A stretch of DNA of 64,000 nt from Lunularia cruciata (GCA_948567375.1 OX419755.1:23576517-23640516); one strand, 5' to 3'. Positions 1-12,326 are shown, counted from the first letter of the stretch. Made by a program: numbers and translations. Notes: generated by a model not told the origin, from the sequence alone.

Positions 1-521
1 TGGTGGTATCTCCAAGCTTGGAAAATTGATGGTATTTGGAATCATTGTCACATAATCATTATTTGATTTAGTTATGTGGAAGTTGTGTTTGAGTTGTTGT
101 AGATTTGATAGTGGGACAAATAGTGTACAGAAGCATTGGCTAATTTTCTCAAAATTGAGGTCAATTTTGAGACCGTGGATGTTCAATTTGAAGGCAATAG
201 AGTGAAATTGGAGGCCATGGTGTTGCAAATTTGACCTAAAAAGAGGCAGATTGTGAAACAATTCCTCCCAAATGATGGGTTTGGAAAATCCCATCTTTCA
301 AATTGGAGAAATTGGGTTGTTTTGGCAATGGATTTAGGGGTCTTCCAAATTGGCAAAAGACTTGGAGATCTAAGATTGTAGGTTCAAGTTGGTGGAAGTT
401 GGAAAAATTCAAAGGTGTGTTAGATTAAGTGGAAGTTAGCTAGATTGGTGAAGGTTCAAATTTGCAAGGAGAAAGGCTTCATTTGATTGAATTTTGGCAT
501 TTAGAGGCATAAGATGGTGGG

Positions 522-1165
522 TGCAATACCATTAGCTAGTTGTAATACTATTATCTAGAGGTGAAAATTGGCATGGTGATATCTTGAGAGATGTTATATA
601 TGATGGTCTAAGTACATCAGATAGAGATATCACCAAAAGAGTACTTCTACTAATAGGGTAGATGTCAAAAACACCTTGAAAACTTAAGAGTCCATTTTGG
701 ACACCTAAATGTATCAATTAGGCCTCAAAAAAATAGAAAAATCTTCCTACCCAAGGCATTGCCTTCTCCTCCCCCTTTTTAATCTCTTGAGAGCTTTCCA
801 ACATTATTTGGTTGGTCAAAACAAACATGGGTCCATGCTGTTTTGACCAACCAAATAGGACAAGGATACACATGTCACCAATCCATGCGACTAATCAACA
901 AAGATCCACATGTCACCAATCCATGGAACTACATGTCACCAATCCATACAACTAATCAACAAGGATCCACATGTCACCAATTCATGCAACTAATCTGAGC
1001 TCGCTAATATATCACCAATCCATGTATTTGATCCAAGAGTGGAGGTCCTTTGAGTGGATCCTCTTTGCTATATAATAAAAACAAGGTGCTCTTCGGGGCA
1101 CTAGAGTATTAAGGGATGAAGCCTTGTGTTTCTCTTGGGAATTCTCTTGTCCTTGGAACATTATA
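522..1165 (+). mobile_element. Solo LTR of the B/D chromovirus family, TSD GTGGG
   Basis: This 644-bp LTR starts TGCAATACC (TGTAATACC in better copies) and ends ACATTATA (GTATTACA in better copies). It is flanked on both sides by the perfect 5-bp duplication GTGGG (517-521 and 1166-1170). It matches the LTRs of elements B and D, including the TATATAATAAA box region near 1068-1080. No internal region is attached, so it is a solo LTR left by recombination between the two LTRs of a former element. It sits in the leader of copy A. Confidence 0.9.
870..1024 (+). repeat. Minisatellite inside a solo LTR
   Basis: Four or five imperfect copies of a block beginning ACATGTCACCAATCCATG and continuing with ACTAATCAACAAGGATCC lie in direct order, starting near 870, 908, 931 and 969 with a partial copy after 1009. 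Other LTRs of this family carry only one or two diverged versions of the ACATGT block. The expansion is therefore specific to this copy. Confidence 0.8.
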
Positions 1166-3567
1166 GTGGGCTAGAGAGGCTATAAGACCACAAAGCCGGC
1201 TTGTTGGTATGAGGCTAGCTAGTTTAGTTGAGCTTTTTGTAGTTGTTTTGCAAAATTTGCCCACCTTTCAAGATTGTATGCAAAAGGGTTTGAACACCAA
1301 ATCTATGGTGCTCTAACCAACTACTTCACACTCACTTTCTGTCCTAGTCATAGGTACCCTAATACACAAACTCATGTAACTTTGGCTAGGAGAGGCAATT
1401 TGATCCCATCCTAGGTGATCTTTGTAGCGTAGGAGTAAATAGCCATTAATATTATGTCCAATGCCAAATAATTGTTGAGTCAATCTAGTTATGATTTGTG
1501 AGATGGAGAGAATGTTACTATTTAGATTTCTTATAATTGGACCCTCTCCATTTTCTACTTCCTATTTGTGCACCACGTTTGTGTGAGGTGTCATGATATT
1601 TAGAGCTTTGGTGCTCTAGTATGATCTTAATAGTGAAGCTAGAGTGATTACTAGTTGGACTACCTATGTTTTTCATTGGTGAGATAGGAAGTGATAGTCT
1701 ATAGACCATGAGAGGGTGCATTATGATAGTAAGTTACACATTGGCATTTCATGTAGTGTAGTTGTTATAGTTAGAGCTACATTAGTGGGTGGTTCTTGGT
1801 GGTGGTACTTGGTAATTACAATTGCAGTTTGGGATACATTGTCATGAAAAATTTCTCCAAGGATTTTAGAGGAGATTTTGCTATAGTATAGAAAAATAGT
1901 GGATTTACATGGAGTGACACTCAATATCAACTCATATCTTAGGTCCCAATAAAGGAAGGGATTGATTCCAATTTGGAGTTTGACATGGGAGTTGATTAGT
2001 TGAGAGTGCACATGGTGTGTCCACACCATTGTTGTAGGACATAGACAAGAGTTATGGGGCCACCAAACACCCCAAATGATACTCTAGTTTGATGGGTACC
2101 ATTGAGTTAGATGACTTCATCCAAGAGTTTGATAGTTGTTGTGATCTATAACAGATATGAACTCAATTTTGTTCACACTCTTCAGGGTATGGAAGGATGT
2201 TCTAGCACTTGGAGTGTCTGCCAATAGATGGCTACCATGACTTCAAGAGCTCACTTGGAGTACATTGAGTTATGGAGACAATAGTGGTCTCCAAACTACA
2301 TCTATATCACTTTAGGTTTGATTTCTAAAGGTATCCAATGAGTTATAGCTCTTGGTGTATCCAATGGAGGTGCACTAGTTGGAGATGGTGCTACTACAAG
2401 TGGAGGTATTGTTACTAGAGGTGGTGTAGTACCAAGGTTTAACCATGGTGGAGTTTTTCTAATGTTTGAGGTATAACTACTGGGGAGACCAAAATAACAA
2501 GCTGAAGATCTTATAGGAGTTGTAGTGGAAGGTTGGAGAGAGCCTATGTAAGGCATACATTTTTATGAGACACCTCATTAGTTTCACTCAAGGAATTCCG
2601 AAGGTCCATGCAATCTAGTTTTGATATGGGATCTTGGACATGAAGTTACGACATAGAATATGTGATCTTATGTTGTTAAAGGATACCAAACTTACTTTGG
2701 TGGTGGTCTTTAGTTTGGCTGAGTGCATTGAACTCAACATGGTGGAGGAGAGAGTGATGAAATCTGGATTTGGTTAGGATATTGCATCCACAACTATTAC
2801 TTCTAGAGTGCAATAGATTGCACCATATTGTGTTGGCTTCCAAGGGCAAAGTGGACAACCCAAATCTTATGGAGTGAGTGGAAGGTCTAGTGAACCTAGA
2901 CTCTTACTTCATTTTTAGGTCAGCAATAGCCAATAAGTGGTGGTGTTGTTTGTTGGACTTGTGGTGGACCTCACCATAGGAGAGAATACACTCAAGGCAA
3001 TGGACATGATACCTCTAGTACATCATAGCTAACATAGAGTTAGTGTGACCATCAACATAAATTTTGTCACACCAATGATTGATGTTTTGACATCCGCCCA
3101 AAGTTACAAAGTGGTAGGGCTATTATGGTAGGTGGTAGACAAGTTCCAGGTCATGGAAGACAAGGTGGTAGAGGACACATACTTGGTACCTAGTATGTAG
3201 AAGCAAGGGCATGTACTAGGCCCTTAGTACCTAGTATTCCTCTAGGTAGTAAGAGCCTAGTACATGCCCTTGCTTCTTATACAACCATGGTCACTTGGAT
3301 TGAGCAATTGAACCAAAGATTTTCTTGCTTGGCCATACCTCAAATGAAGTCAGATTCAAGTGTTGAGACCTCCACCTCTTATGTTGGGGATAGAGATGTC
3401 TTGGACTTTATGTGTGAATTAGCACATGTAGATGCATATGCCATAGTGACTAGGAGTGCCATATGTGCTTCAAAGCCTAGAGGAGTATTAATGGAGTTGG
3501 ACACAAAAAGATGAGAGGCTAATAGATAGGTCATACTTTCCCACTCTTTCATACTCTTTGAGGCACT
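1166..3567 (+). pseudogene. Leader and gag remnant of copy A
   Basis: This stretch aligns with 50,000-52,395 of copy A-prime and contains the decayed leader and gag gene. The nucleocapsid part is visible at 2951-2989, where Cys-Trp-Thr-Cys-Gly-Gly-Pro-His is followed by Arg-Arg, but the last zinc-binding cysteine has become tyrosine (TGC to TAC). A second, more damaged knuckle follows near 3035-3085. The best remaining open stretch is 3287-3514, which corresponds to the gag C-terminus of A-prime near 52,090-52,350. No functional product is expected. Similarity to A-prime, not homology to a database entry, is the main evidence. Confidence 0.65.
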
Positions 3568-4256
3568 TGTTGTGCATATATACATTGCTATGCAACATAC
3601 ATTGCTGTCAACATTGTACACTATAGAAGCACAACTCATACATAAGTCATACATGAACTCTAAAGTGCCACAATAATCAATTCTTCATCAACTCAAATCA
3701 CACTCAATCAGATCAGTACTTGATCTTCCACTCATCAATATGCCAAGCCTGATTATAGTCAAGCCACACTCACTCTAGCTAAGAGACTCCAAGTGATGCT
3801 TGATGGTCTTTGTCTACCATAGCCAAGAACTTGAAAGCTCAATATTAGAGAAATGAGCTCTTTGGAGTTGCACTTTGTATACCCGTAATCTTGACCTAGG
3901 CCTCCAACAACGGTCTTGCTGATGGCACATTCAATAGTGCAAATGGTGCAAGTGATAATGGGGCCCACCATGTGATTAGTAGCCCTAACATGAAATTGGG
4001 CCACCAACAAATAGTCCATAACTACCAAAATACATATAATTACCAACACTACTACTCTAACATCCAAGCAATCTAAGTGCAATGCATATATAACATTGCT
4101 ACACAACATACATTGTCGTCAACATCATACACTATAGAAGCATAACTTACACATAAGTCATACATGAACTTTAAAGTGTCAGAATTGTCTCCCCTAGTAG
4201 GGAGTTAGGTCACTCTAACTCTGAATAGCCATCTATTCCAAGTATATGGTAAACTC
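3568..4256 (-). mobile_element. Inverted LTR plus 3' internal fragment of the A family
   Basis: Read on the minus strand, this piece starts with the last internal bases before the 3' LTR (about 4256-4184, matching 58,780-58,845). It continues into a complete LTR (4183-3568) ending GCACAACA. The LTR matches those at 20,360 and 58,846 and has the same direct repeat at both ends. It replaces the part of copy A that corresponds to 52,395-55,150 of A-prime, so its arrival was accompanied by a deletion that removed most of the methyltransferase domain. No target duplication is visible. Confidence 0.75.
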
Positions 4257-4480
4257 TACGGGAGAGAGTGTGCAATGGGTTTCCATATCAATATTATTGC
4301 CATTTTAGCAATGTTAGAGGCATCCATCTATCAATTGTTAGGTTAGGCTATGGACTTAAACTATTTGATCTAGATTGTGAGCCTTGGCTAGGCAAAGTAG
4401 CATAGGATATGCTTGATAGGCATCACTACTTGGAAATTGGTGAGATTTGTGCCTTTTGAGATGATTCAAGCACATAATGA
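4257..4480 (+). pseudogene. Remnant of C5 cytosine methyltransferase C-terminus, motifs IX-X (copy A)
   Basis: After the inverted fragment, copy A resumes with sequence aligning to 55,150-55,380 of A-prime. Codons from about 4262 read ERVCNGFPYQY, which keeps the Gly-Phe-Pro of methyltransferase motif IX; A-prime has Ser-Phe-His there. The following bases match the motif X region of A-prime, though the frame is broken. This shows that copy A once carried the same methyltransferase domain and lost motifs I-VIII by deletion. It is too short to be active. Confidence 0.6.
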
Positions 4481-6000
4481 GGCGATGGATCAAGTGGATG
4501 TGGTATTCTTGGGACAAAACCAATGAGGGTGGTCTACTGGGGGTTTATCTAGGTGAGTGTGGTCTACTTGGGTTACACCCTTGGTCTACTTTGGATGGAG
4601 CTAGAAGAAATGTAGAGCTTGCAAGTAGAGTAGAGGGAGTTGTTTTCTCTAAGGTTGGAGATTCTAGTGGTTGGGGTACGACATTAGTGCTCCCAAGGGC
4701 CCAATGTAGTAGCCAATCAATGCACCTTCCGCTCCTACATCAATTACAAAGGATACTTGGGAGCCAAACATTGGACCCAAGCTCACAAGAGGGGAAAGAT
4801 GGAGAGTTTGGAGGTTCTTGAAGAGCTACACAAGTTGTTTTACCTTCAATATGAAAGATTTGGGTGCTCTAAAAGGACTTGGTATTTGGGTTGAGCTGAT
4901 TAGTGATACACCAGTTTTTGATGTCCTTATAGATATAGTGATATGGAGAAAGCATTGATTCAAGGACGAAATATAGAACTTTTTGAAGTTGGTTTGGTGG
5001 AGATATCACATGGAAAGTATGCGTCAACTACAATAATGTCAACCAAGAAAGATATGCATGGCAACTACAAAGATAGGTGGATGTGTGGAGATCATCATCC
5101 TATCAACCCATAGATTTGGGTTGATTGGTGTGTTATGCATATATCAAAGGAGATCTTTGATATAATTGGGCATGCAAAGCTATATAGTACTTTGGATTTT
5201 TGAGTAGGATATGATCAGTTTTCAATCAAGGAGAAGGACAAGTACAAGACAAAAATTTTGGTTACTGATCTACATGGTAAGGATGTCTTATATTAGTGGA
5301 GGTTCTTATTATTTGGGTTAAAAGCCACTCTTGTCAAGTAACAAGGAGTCATGGACAAGATCCTAACAAGATTGGATTTTGCTTAGTGCAAATTCTTCCA
5401 TGAGCAAGTCAAGTATTTGGGTCACACTATCTACTTGGGTGGACTTGGTGTTCAGCAGACCAAGGTGGAATCTATTGCACATATTTCCTAGCATATGGAT
5501 GTGAGTAGAGTGCAAGCATTCCTTGGGTTGGCAAACTTCTATTGCCAAAATGTTAGAGGATATAGTGCCATTGCCAAGGCCTTGAAAAAGGTAAGCAAGC
5601 TTACATAAGAGTGGTGTTGTGAAGATGAGCAAGAGAGAGCTTTTATAGAGCTCAAGGAGAGGTTGGCATTTTCTCTTGGTGTAAAGAAACCAATGAGAGG
5701 ATGACCATTCTAGTTCATATGATTGGAGTACATTGGACTTGGAGCAGTGCTCATCCAACATGATGATGAGGGGAAGGAGTTTGTGGTGGCCTATTTTAGC
5801 TACTCTAACAATTCAAAAAAGGTGAAGTATATTCATATGAGGGAAATTATGGGTAGTAGTACATTTCCAATGTTATCTATTTGGTAACCCCTTCATTTTC
5901 ATCATTGATCATCAACCATTGAAGTGATTGATGGAGTCTAACAAGCTTTCAAGGAAACTTGTATGATGGGCTCTGATTTTACAAGAGCATCATTTCATGT
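4481..6000 (+). pseudogene. Reverse transcriptase and RNase H remnant, copy A part 1
   Basis: The segment matches 55,380-57,015 of A-prime. It covers the uncharacterised linker behind the methyltransferase (open at 4477-4821), the palm of reverse transcriptase, and the connection and RNase H. Around 5,395-5,620 one frame reads through a phrase like KYLGHTIYLGGLGVQQTK and then AFLGLANFYCQNVRGYS, typical of the C-terminal palm and thumb of gypsy reverse transcriptase. RNase H similarity follows to about 5,960. Stop codons and frameshifts are frequent. The segment is cut at 6000 by insertion of element B. Confidence 0.75.
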
Positions 6001-6600
6001 TATAATATTCTAAGGATAGGAGAACCTTCAAGAGAAATACAAGAGAAGAAATACAAAGCTTTGCACTCAAAACCCCAATGCCCCAAAGGAGCACATTGTG
6101 TATTTTTATATAGCAAAGAGGATTCACTCAAAAGAAACTCCACCCTTGAATAAGATACATGGATTGGTGACATGTTGTTGAGTTCCACCCTTAGATTAGT
6201 TGCATGGATGGATAACATATCTATTCTTGTCCTATTCGGTTGGTCAATCCAGTTTGACCAAAAGGAATCTTTAAGGAATCTTCTTGTAGGAAGCTCAAAA
6301 TTGCATGTGTGAGGTACCATTGGAAAACTCTCAATGAGACAAATAGTCGAGGGAGAAGGAAAGCTTGTTTTTCTAATGGGAAGGCAATATCTCCATTTCA
6401 AGGCCTAATTTATTTGTTTAGACCTTCAAAATTAGCTCAAGTTTTTAGGGTGCTTTTGGCTCCTCCCCTATTAGTGGAAGTACTCTTTTGGTGACACCTC
6501 TATCTAATCTATTTAGTCCCTCATATATAACATCCTTCTAGATGTTACCAAGCCAAATTTCACCTCTAGATAATATATCTAGCTAATGACAAGATGTTGG
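6001..6600 (-). repeat. 3' LTR of element B
   Basis: This LTR matches 11742-12326 and, more distantly, the LTRs of element D. The plus-strand edge reads TATAATATTCTAAGG where the partner reads TGTAATATTCTAAGG. That is a C-to-T change on the other strand, which has spoiled the terminal CA. The inner edge near 6600 is blurred. Confidence 0.85.
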
Positions 6601-6699
6601 ACATAATTTGGCTTTGTAATGATGACATTGTGTCTTAATTGTCCCTTTTAAGACATAATGTCCTCATTACAAAGCTATTGCTCAAAAGATTGCACTAAC

Positions 6700-6845
6700 A
6701 TTGGTGCATGGGTCAAGTTGGTTGTTAGCTCTAATGTTGCCTCGTATAATGGGTACCTTTTCGATGTACAAGATATTCCACACATAGATAGCAACTACCA
6801 TAAATGTAGTTTTGGAGAATGCATTTGACTTCATATTCATCCATG
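6700..6845 (-). pseudogene. Chromodomain remnant at the pol C-terminus of element B
   Basis: On the minus strand from about 6845 a frame reads EYEVKCILQNYIYGSCY and then VEYLVHRKGTHY. This matches the chromodomain opening (an E-x-E-V-E-x-I-L pattern) and its central Y-L-V-K-W-K-G. Known chromovirus integrases end in such a domain, which can direct insertion to heterochromatin. A frameshift lies after the central part. Confidence 0.65.
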
Positions 6846-7030
6846 CTATCAATGAGTGTTGGACAAGGTCAAATTTCTTGTATAGAAGGAAAGTGGAGCG
6901 GTTTTTGTGCATATCTATGTTGTAAGGAAACATGGAACATTGGATGGATCTTCATGTATGGTGGTAGCTCAAGATGATAGGCCATTATGCCAATTTGCCA
7001 AAGGATGGGAAGGGCCTAATAAAAAAATGT

Positions 7031-8022
7031 CTAATTTGACAAGAGCCAACTAACATGAGGTTGGTTGTGGACAATCAGATTTGATCCCCAACATTGAACT
7101 CCATGTACTGGCAAGGTGCATGTACATTTTTTTGGGTTGGGTTTGGGTGATTTGCAACCTATGCTTGGCATTCTTTGCACCTTGTTGGATTTTGGAAACA
7201 AAAGTGTTGACAATGTCAATCTTGGTAGCCACTGGGTGGATCTTCATCAAGCTTAAAGGTGTGAAAGGATGCTCTTCATACATGAGGAAGAATGGTATGA
7301 CTTATGTGGATGCATTCACTAAATTGTTGAAGGTAAATTCCACCAATGGAAGTAAGGTGTCCCACCTCTCTTGCTCATTTAAAGTGAAGCCTTGGAGCAT
7401 ATCCTCAAGAGTGTGATTATCCCACACTATTTGTCCATCAGTCTATGGATGGTAAGCCGTAGACATGGCCAATTTGGTTTTGAAGATGCCAAAAGAGTGT
7501 TCTACAAAACAAACTAGTGAATTGAATCCATCTATTGGTGATGAGCACTTGAGATAGGCCATGGTGATAAAAGATTGCATTTAAGTACAATTGAGCTAAT
7601 TGTGGAGCAAACGTGTCCTTAGTGGGATAACACACATGAATCATTTTGCTAAGTTAGTCAACAAAGACTACAATCAAGTCAAACCCTAAGGTGGTCTTGG
7701 GCAATTTACAAACCAGATCCATGCTTACCTATTCCTAACATTGTTTAGGAGTAGGGAGGGATTGTGAGAGTACAATGGGAGCTTGATTAGAAGCTTTATT
7801 TTGTTGATAGAGTAGGCAAATTTGAACATATTCCATCATATTGTTGCTCATCTTGGGCCAATAGTTATGGCATTTGACTGCATCTAAGGTCTTGTCCACT
7901 CCAATGTGACATACAATGATGGAATCATGAAATTTTGCTAGGATGGTGGTTCGTATGCCTATAGCATCTAGGATCCATAACTTGTTATCACAAAAAGATA
8001 AGACCTTGGGTATTGGTGACAC
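7031..8022 (-). pseudogene. Integrase of element B, broken
   Basis: The minus strand shows the integrase zinc-binding region (7735-8022) with CHIGVDKTLDAVKCHNYWP followed by Cys-Leu-Leu-Tyr-Gln-Gln in place of a Cys-x2-Cys pair. The catalytic core follows at about 7,690-7,438, with HGLSQVLITNRWIQFTS holding the second acidic position. The C-terminal part runs to 7031. Canonical TDR/SDR is TNR here, so the second catalytic aspartate is lost. The enzyme would have joined the element's DNA to host DNA; this copy cannot. Confidence 0.75.
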
Positions 8023-8229
8023 CTTTGGATGAACAAGCTCCTATAATCTATGGATCAATTTTTGTAGCAATAAGGATCCTTAGCCAGAGTTTTGGGTTGA
8101 TCTTGACCTCTACTAAAAAAATTTTTCCTATAGGTATTCAAGTGAATGTATATGCAAGTTGCTTCTTGCCTTGCATATATGTGATTGTCATGTTGAACCA
8201 TTGTCTCTACTCTACACACCAAATTTTTT

Positions 8230-9400
8230 GATGAGATAGATTTTTTTGTGTATCAAGGTAAACTAGAGGCTTGTGGTTTTTCTCCATTACAAATACCTTC
8301 TCCACAAGATAGTGCTTCCAATGCTTGGTTGCAAGGACAATAACCCGCTCTTTTTATTTGGTGGTGTGATAGTTGCATTTTGCTGGTAATAGCTCCATTT
8401 TGCTGGTAATAGCTTTTGAGAGAAATATGCAACTGGGTGCCATCTATCTTGCCACTCTTATTGTAGGATTGCTCCTATTGCTATGCTTGATGCATTTGTA
8501 GCCAACTTGATAGACATTTTGGATCAATACCATTTCAAGATTGATGCATGTAGTAATGCATCTTTCAACTCTTGAAATGTCAATTCATGTATGGTTTCCC
8601 ATATCCACTTCTTCTCCTTGCCAAGTAGTGCCATTATATGTTGTGCAACCTTGGAGAAGTCCTTGACAAATCAATGATAGAACCCCATCAATCCTAAAAA
8701 ACTCTTGAGTTGAGTCTGATCTTTTGGAGCACCCTATTTTGAATAACTTTTATTTTATCTATTAACACTTGGATATCTTTTGCATTTACTTTATGTCCCA
8801 AGTATCTATTTCAGACTTGCCAAACTTGTACTTTGAGATTTTAGCCTATAATTGAATTTGTCATAGAATTTGGAGGACTTCTCATAGATGTTGCTTGTGC
8901 TCTATCATTGTCCTACTATAGACTTAGATGTCATCTAGGAAAATGATTATAGATTTATCCAAGTATGGATGAATTATGTCATTCATCAAACTCATGAAAG
9001 TAGTTGGTGCATTGGTGAGGCCAAATGGCATCATCAATTACTCAAAGTGACCATACTTTGTTCAAAAAGCTATTTTGTGATCAAGTTTGGTGAAGTGTTT
9101 TGCATCATTGAGTTGATCAACAAATCATATATGCAAGGTAAGGGATTTTTGTTCTTCATCATTAGTTGATTTAAGATTTGATGGTCAATGCATATGCATA
9201 TTGTTCCATCCTTCTTCTTCACCAAAAAAACAAGAGCCCTAAATGGTGATACTCTTGGTTGGATAAACCCTTTCTGTAACATATCTTTGATTTGAGCCTT
9301 ACACGCCTCCTACTCATGAGGTGATAGTTAATATGGGGCTTTACAAGGAGGTGTTTTTCTAGGAAGTATCTTGATTTTATGATCTCCTCTCCTTTTTTGT
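8230..9400 (-). pseudogene. Reverse transcriptase / RNase H of element B, broken
   Basis: The minus strand from 9282 reads FIQPRVSPFRALVFLVKKKD and then a degraded R-x-C-I-D-Y-x-x-L-N motif, the usual opening of gypsy reverse transcriptase. The catalytic Leu-Asp-Asp-Ile codons are at about 8,928-8,940. RNase H similarity follows to about 8,230. Stops interrupt the frame throughout. Order and spacing match the better preserved element D. Confidence 0.75.
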
Positions 9401-9561
9401 GGTAATCCTAAGGGTATATCATTTGTGAAGATATCTTGAAACTCATTGACCACATTTTTCAATTTCTCAAGAATTTGTCCATCAAGTTGTGCATTCTAGA
9501 CTTCTCTTATTAGGCCCATGAAACATCTATCTATTTTATAGATAGTTATTTTATATATAAT

Positions 9562-10044
9562 TTAGAGAGGTAATTTTTGCAGGGCTGATCTTTCTTTAAC
9601 TCCAATGATATTCCATTGGTGAGTGCTCACTACTTTCTTTCTCCAATCTACTATGGAGTTGTAGTGCTCTATCCATGGTATGCTTAAGATTGTATCATAA
9701 CGAGCTAACCATATCACTTGCCATTCAATCTCTTCTTCATACTCACATATAGAGAGTGTTATCTTTCTAGGTAACAATCCAGTCCTCTTTGTCTGACCAT
9801 TAGGTAACACTGCTTCTTTAGTCTCATCCTTCTCTAGATCCATCCTCAACCTTATTGCAATAGAGCAAGACAAGAAATTCTCCATTGCTCCAAGGTCTAT
9901 CAATACTCTTACTTGATTGCCTTCTAGGATTCCATTCATAACAATCAATTGTGATTTTGTCTTCTTCAACCTATGTGCACTTGTCCTCTTCCTCTTCCCA
10001 CCTTTTCCACTTCTCCATTGAGCCAATAAGGCCACAATGTACAT
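9562..10044 (-). pseudogene. Aspartic protease region of element B
   Basis: This 160-residue open stretch carries VLIDLGAMENFLS around residues 48-60, where retrotransposon proteases normally have Asp-Ser/Thr-Gly. Serine has become leucine (TCG to TTG), again a C-to-T change. Downstream, a Tyr-Asp-x-Ile-Leu and Pro-Trp block corresponds to the second conserved protease region. It aligns residue by residue with 43326-42811 of element D. The basic start (KGGKRKR) is probably the gag-protease junction. The protease would be inactive. Confidence 0.75.
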
Positions 10045-10439
10045 TTACTAGTGATCTTTGTTTTCCAATGTGGTTTTTGCATCCTCTTCTTCAATTTGTC
10101 TCTCCATGTTGTACAAAAATATTGCATGTATGGAAGCCAAGGGCCTCTAGGAATACAAGCACAAAAATTAATGGCTATTTGCCCTACTTGGTTGCAATTG
10201 GAGCAATGATGTTGTTCTGCTCACGTCCTTTCTCCTTGTGGGACTCTATCTCTCCTTTCTTTGATATGTTCCTATTCTCCTTGGAGCGGTCATGCTCCTC
10301 AATCTTGGAACTAAATGTTGCACAATTCCATGGGAATTGGTCCACCAAAGTGTGGTGTTTCAACCTAATAATGTTGAGTCAAGACTACACTTTCATCTCC
10401 TCCAAGCACATTGCTATTCTTTGATTGAAAGTAATGGCT

Positions 10440-11190
10440 TCAAAAATAGTACAAGGGTTTTGTACTATTACTTTTTGGTAAATTTGCTCTTTTTTTTAAA
10501 GTATCCAAAGCTTTTTTTGGACTCATATCAATTCTTGTGACTTGCAAATCAAGAAATACCTCCATGTACTCTTGTACACTTTTCTTTTGCTTCAACCCCC
10601 ATAGTCGGATTTGGGCCATTTGCACAAAATCCAAGGATTGAAAATTCTTTAGCAGTCCTTCCTACATTGTCGTCCAAGTGATCTTTCTTCCTTTTGCCAA
10701 CATTGATTGTTCCCAAGCATCATACCATGTGAGGGCTTTATAGATCAAGTACCTACATGAAACTATGCTTGCAAAATGATTGGCAATCTTAGTTGTGAAT
10801 AATCAAAAGTAAAGATTAATTCTTGAAATTCAATTTTCCACTACTCCCATGCAACCTTGTCACTTTTAAGGTTTGATGTTGCATGTCTTCTTCACCATAG
10901 TAACAATGTGGCTTCATTGTTGATCGGGATTGGTGTCATTGGTATAAGTGACTTTCCAAGTACTTTGGTTGTTGTTATTACATTTTAGGATTATTATCCT
11001 TCTTGCATTGCTTGATCATTCTTGAAGGTATGTACTTGATGTTGTAATGCCTCCATGGTCGTCTTGATCTTCCAAAACTTGTTCAACACCCATGCATTCC
11101 TTGCATCAAATCTTGCAACTACAGATCCATGATTCTTTCACACGATAAATGCTCAATTGCCACTTCCTATTTCAATAGAGAGTTAGTATG
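10440..11190 (-). pseudogene. Gag remnant of element B
   Basis: The clearest stretch is 10634-10440 on the minus strand, including WGLKQKKSVQEYMEVFLDLQ. This is the core of the retrotransposon gag domain and matches WRLKEKNSVQEYVEAFLDLQ in element D. Upstream sequence to about 11,190 aligns with the gag start of D at 44,335 but is broken. Gag would form the virus-like particle. Confidence 0.65.
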
Positions 11191-11741
11191 ATCAATTGTT
11201 AGAGAGCATAGACTATTGGAGCTACCATTGGGACTTTAGAGGCTATCACTCATTGATAATATTTCTCACCAAAATTATGGACTATGAAATCCCTAAACAT
11301 CACTTTTGGTCAAACCATATAATGGATTTCTACTTGAGTGTTGAAAGGGAGAAGATTGGGTATATTCAGATCCATTGCATCATAGTAGAATATAGATTGT
11401 AAAATCATACTCTCTATTGTACATAATCATAGGTAGAATCATTGAGTTTTGTGAATTCATCACTATATTGATGAACTCTGCTTTGAAATGGTAAACAAGA
11501 TATACTCTCACTTGCTCATGCTATATGCACATAATCTTGATATGGAACAAATTTAAAAATGGAAGTCAAGGTGTAAAAAATTTTCCTTTAAGAGCTTTTA
11601 TCCCATCTTTTCTCTAAAACCCTCCTAATCTATTTTTTCCATTATGATTTCTCTCCTCAAAATTACTCAATCTCAATAGTCCATGTTCCTCCAAGAAGGG
11701 TGATCTACTCTCTTGGATTGAAACCCAAGCTCTGATATCGT

Positions 11742-12326
11742 TGTAATATTCTAAGGATAGTAGAACCTTCAAGAGAAACACAAAGTTTCACACTCAAAAC
11801 TCTGATGCCTCAAAGGAGCACCTTGTCTTTATTATATAGCAAAGAGGATTCCTTCAAAAGAAGCTCCATCCTTGGATCAGATACATGGATTGGTGACATG
11901 TTAGCAAGCTCTATCCTTAGATTAGTTGTATGGATAAGTGACATGTAGATTCTTGTCTTATTTGGTTGGTCAAAGGTTGACCAAAGGGAATCTTTAGGGA
12001 TTCTTCTTATAGGAAGCCAAAAATTGCATCAGTGAGGTATTGTTGGAAAGCTCTTGAAAAGATAAACAGTGGATGGGGGAGAAAGCATTATTTCTTTCTC
12101 AAAAGGGAGGTTAGTCTTTTCATTTTTGAGATCTAATTTAACCATTTAGGCCTCCAAAATTGGTTCTAAAGGTTTTGAGGTGTTTTTTATTCTTCCTCTA
12201 TTAGTAGAAGTACTCTTTTGGTAACACCTCTATTTGATCTATTTAGTCCATCATATATAGTATCTTCCCAGATGTTACCAAGATAAATTTTACCTCTAAA
12301 AAATATGTCTAGTTAATAGTATTACA
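11742..12326 (-). repeat. 5' LTR of element B
   Basis: This 585-bp LTR starts TGTAATATT and ends GTATTACA on the plus strand and matches 6001-6600. It carries the family's TATA region, seen in reverse near 11,840 as TTATTATATAGCAAAGAGG. It borders the primer-binding site and the gag side of element B, which fixes the minus-strand orientation. Confidence 0.88.

Larger units (their letters stand above)
6001..12326 (-). mobile_element. Ty3/gypsy chromovirus element B, full length, decayed
   Basis: A complete minus-strand LTR retrotransposon of about 6.3 kb is inserted in the RNase H region of copy A. LTRs lie at 6001-6600 and 11742-12326. On the minus strand the order is gag, protease, reverse transcriptase, RNase H, integrase and chromodomain. 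Behind the 5' LTR a primer-binding site resembling the initiator-methionine tRNA end lies at 11,729-11,740. Flanks CATGT and TACAA may be a diverged CATGG target duplication; A-prime reads CATGG at that point. The element belongs to the same family as D but has shorter LTRs and heavier decay. Confidence 0.88.

Noticed and set aside
10292-10540. Plus-strand frames in element B
   Set aside because: They are antisense shadows of gag and protease.
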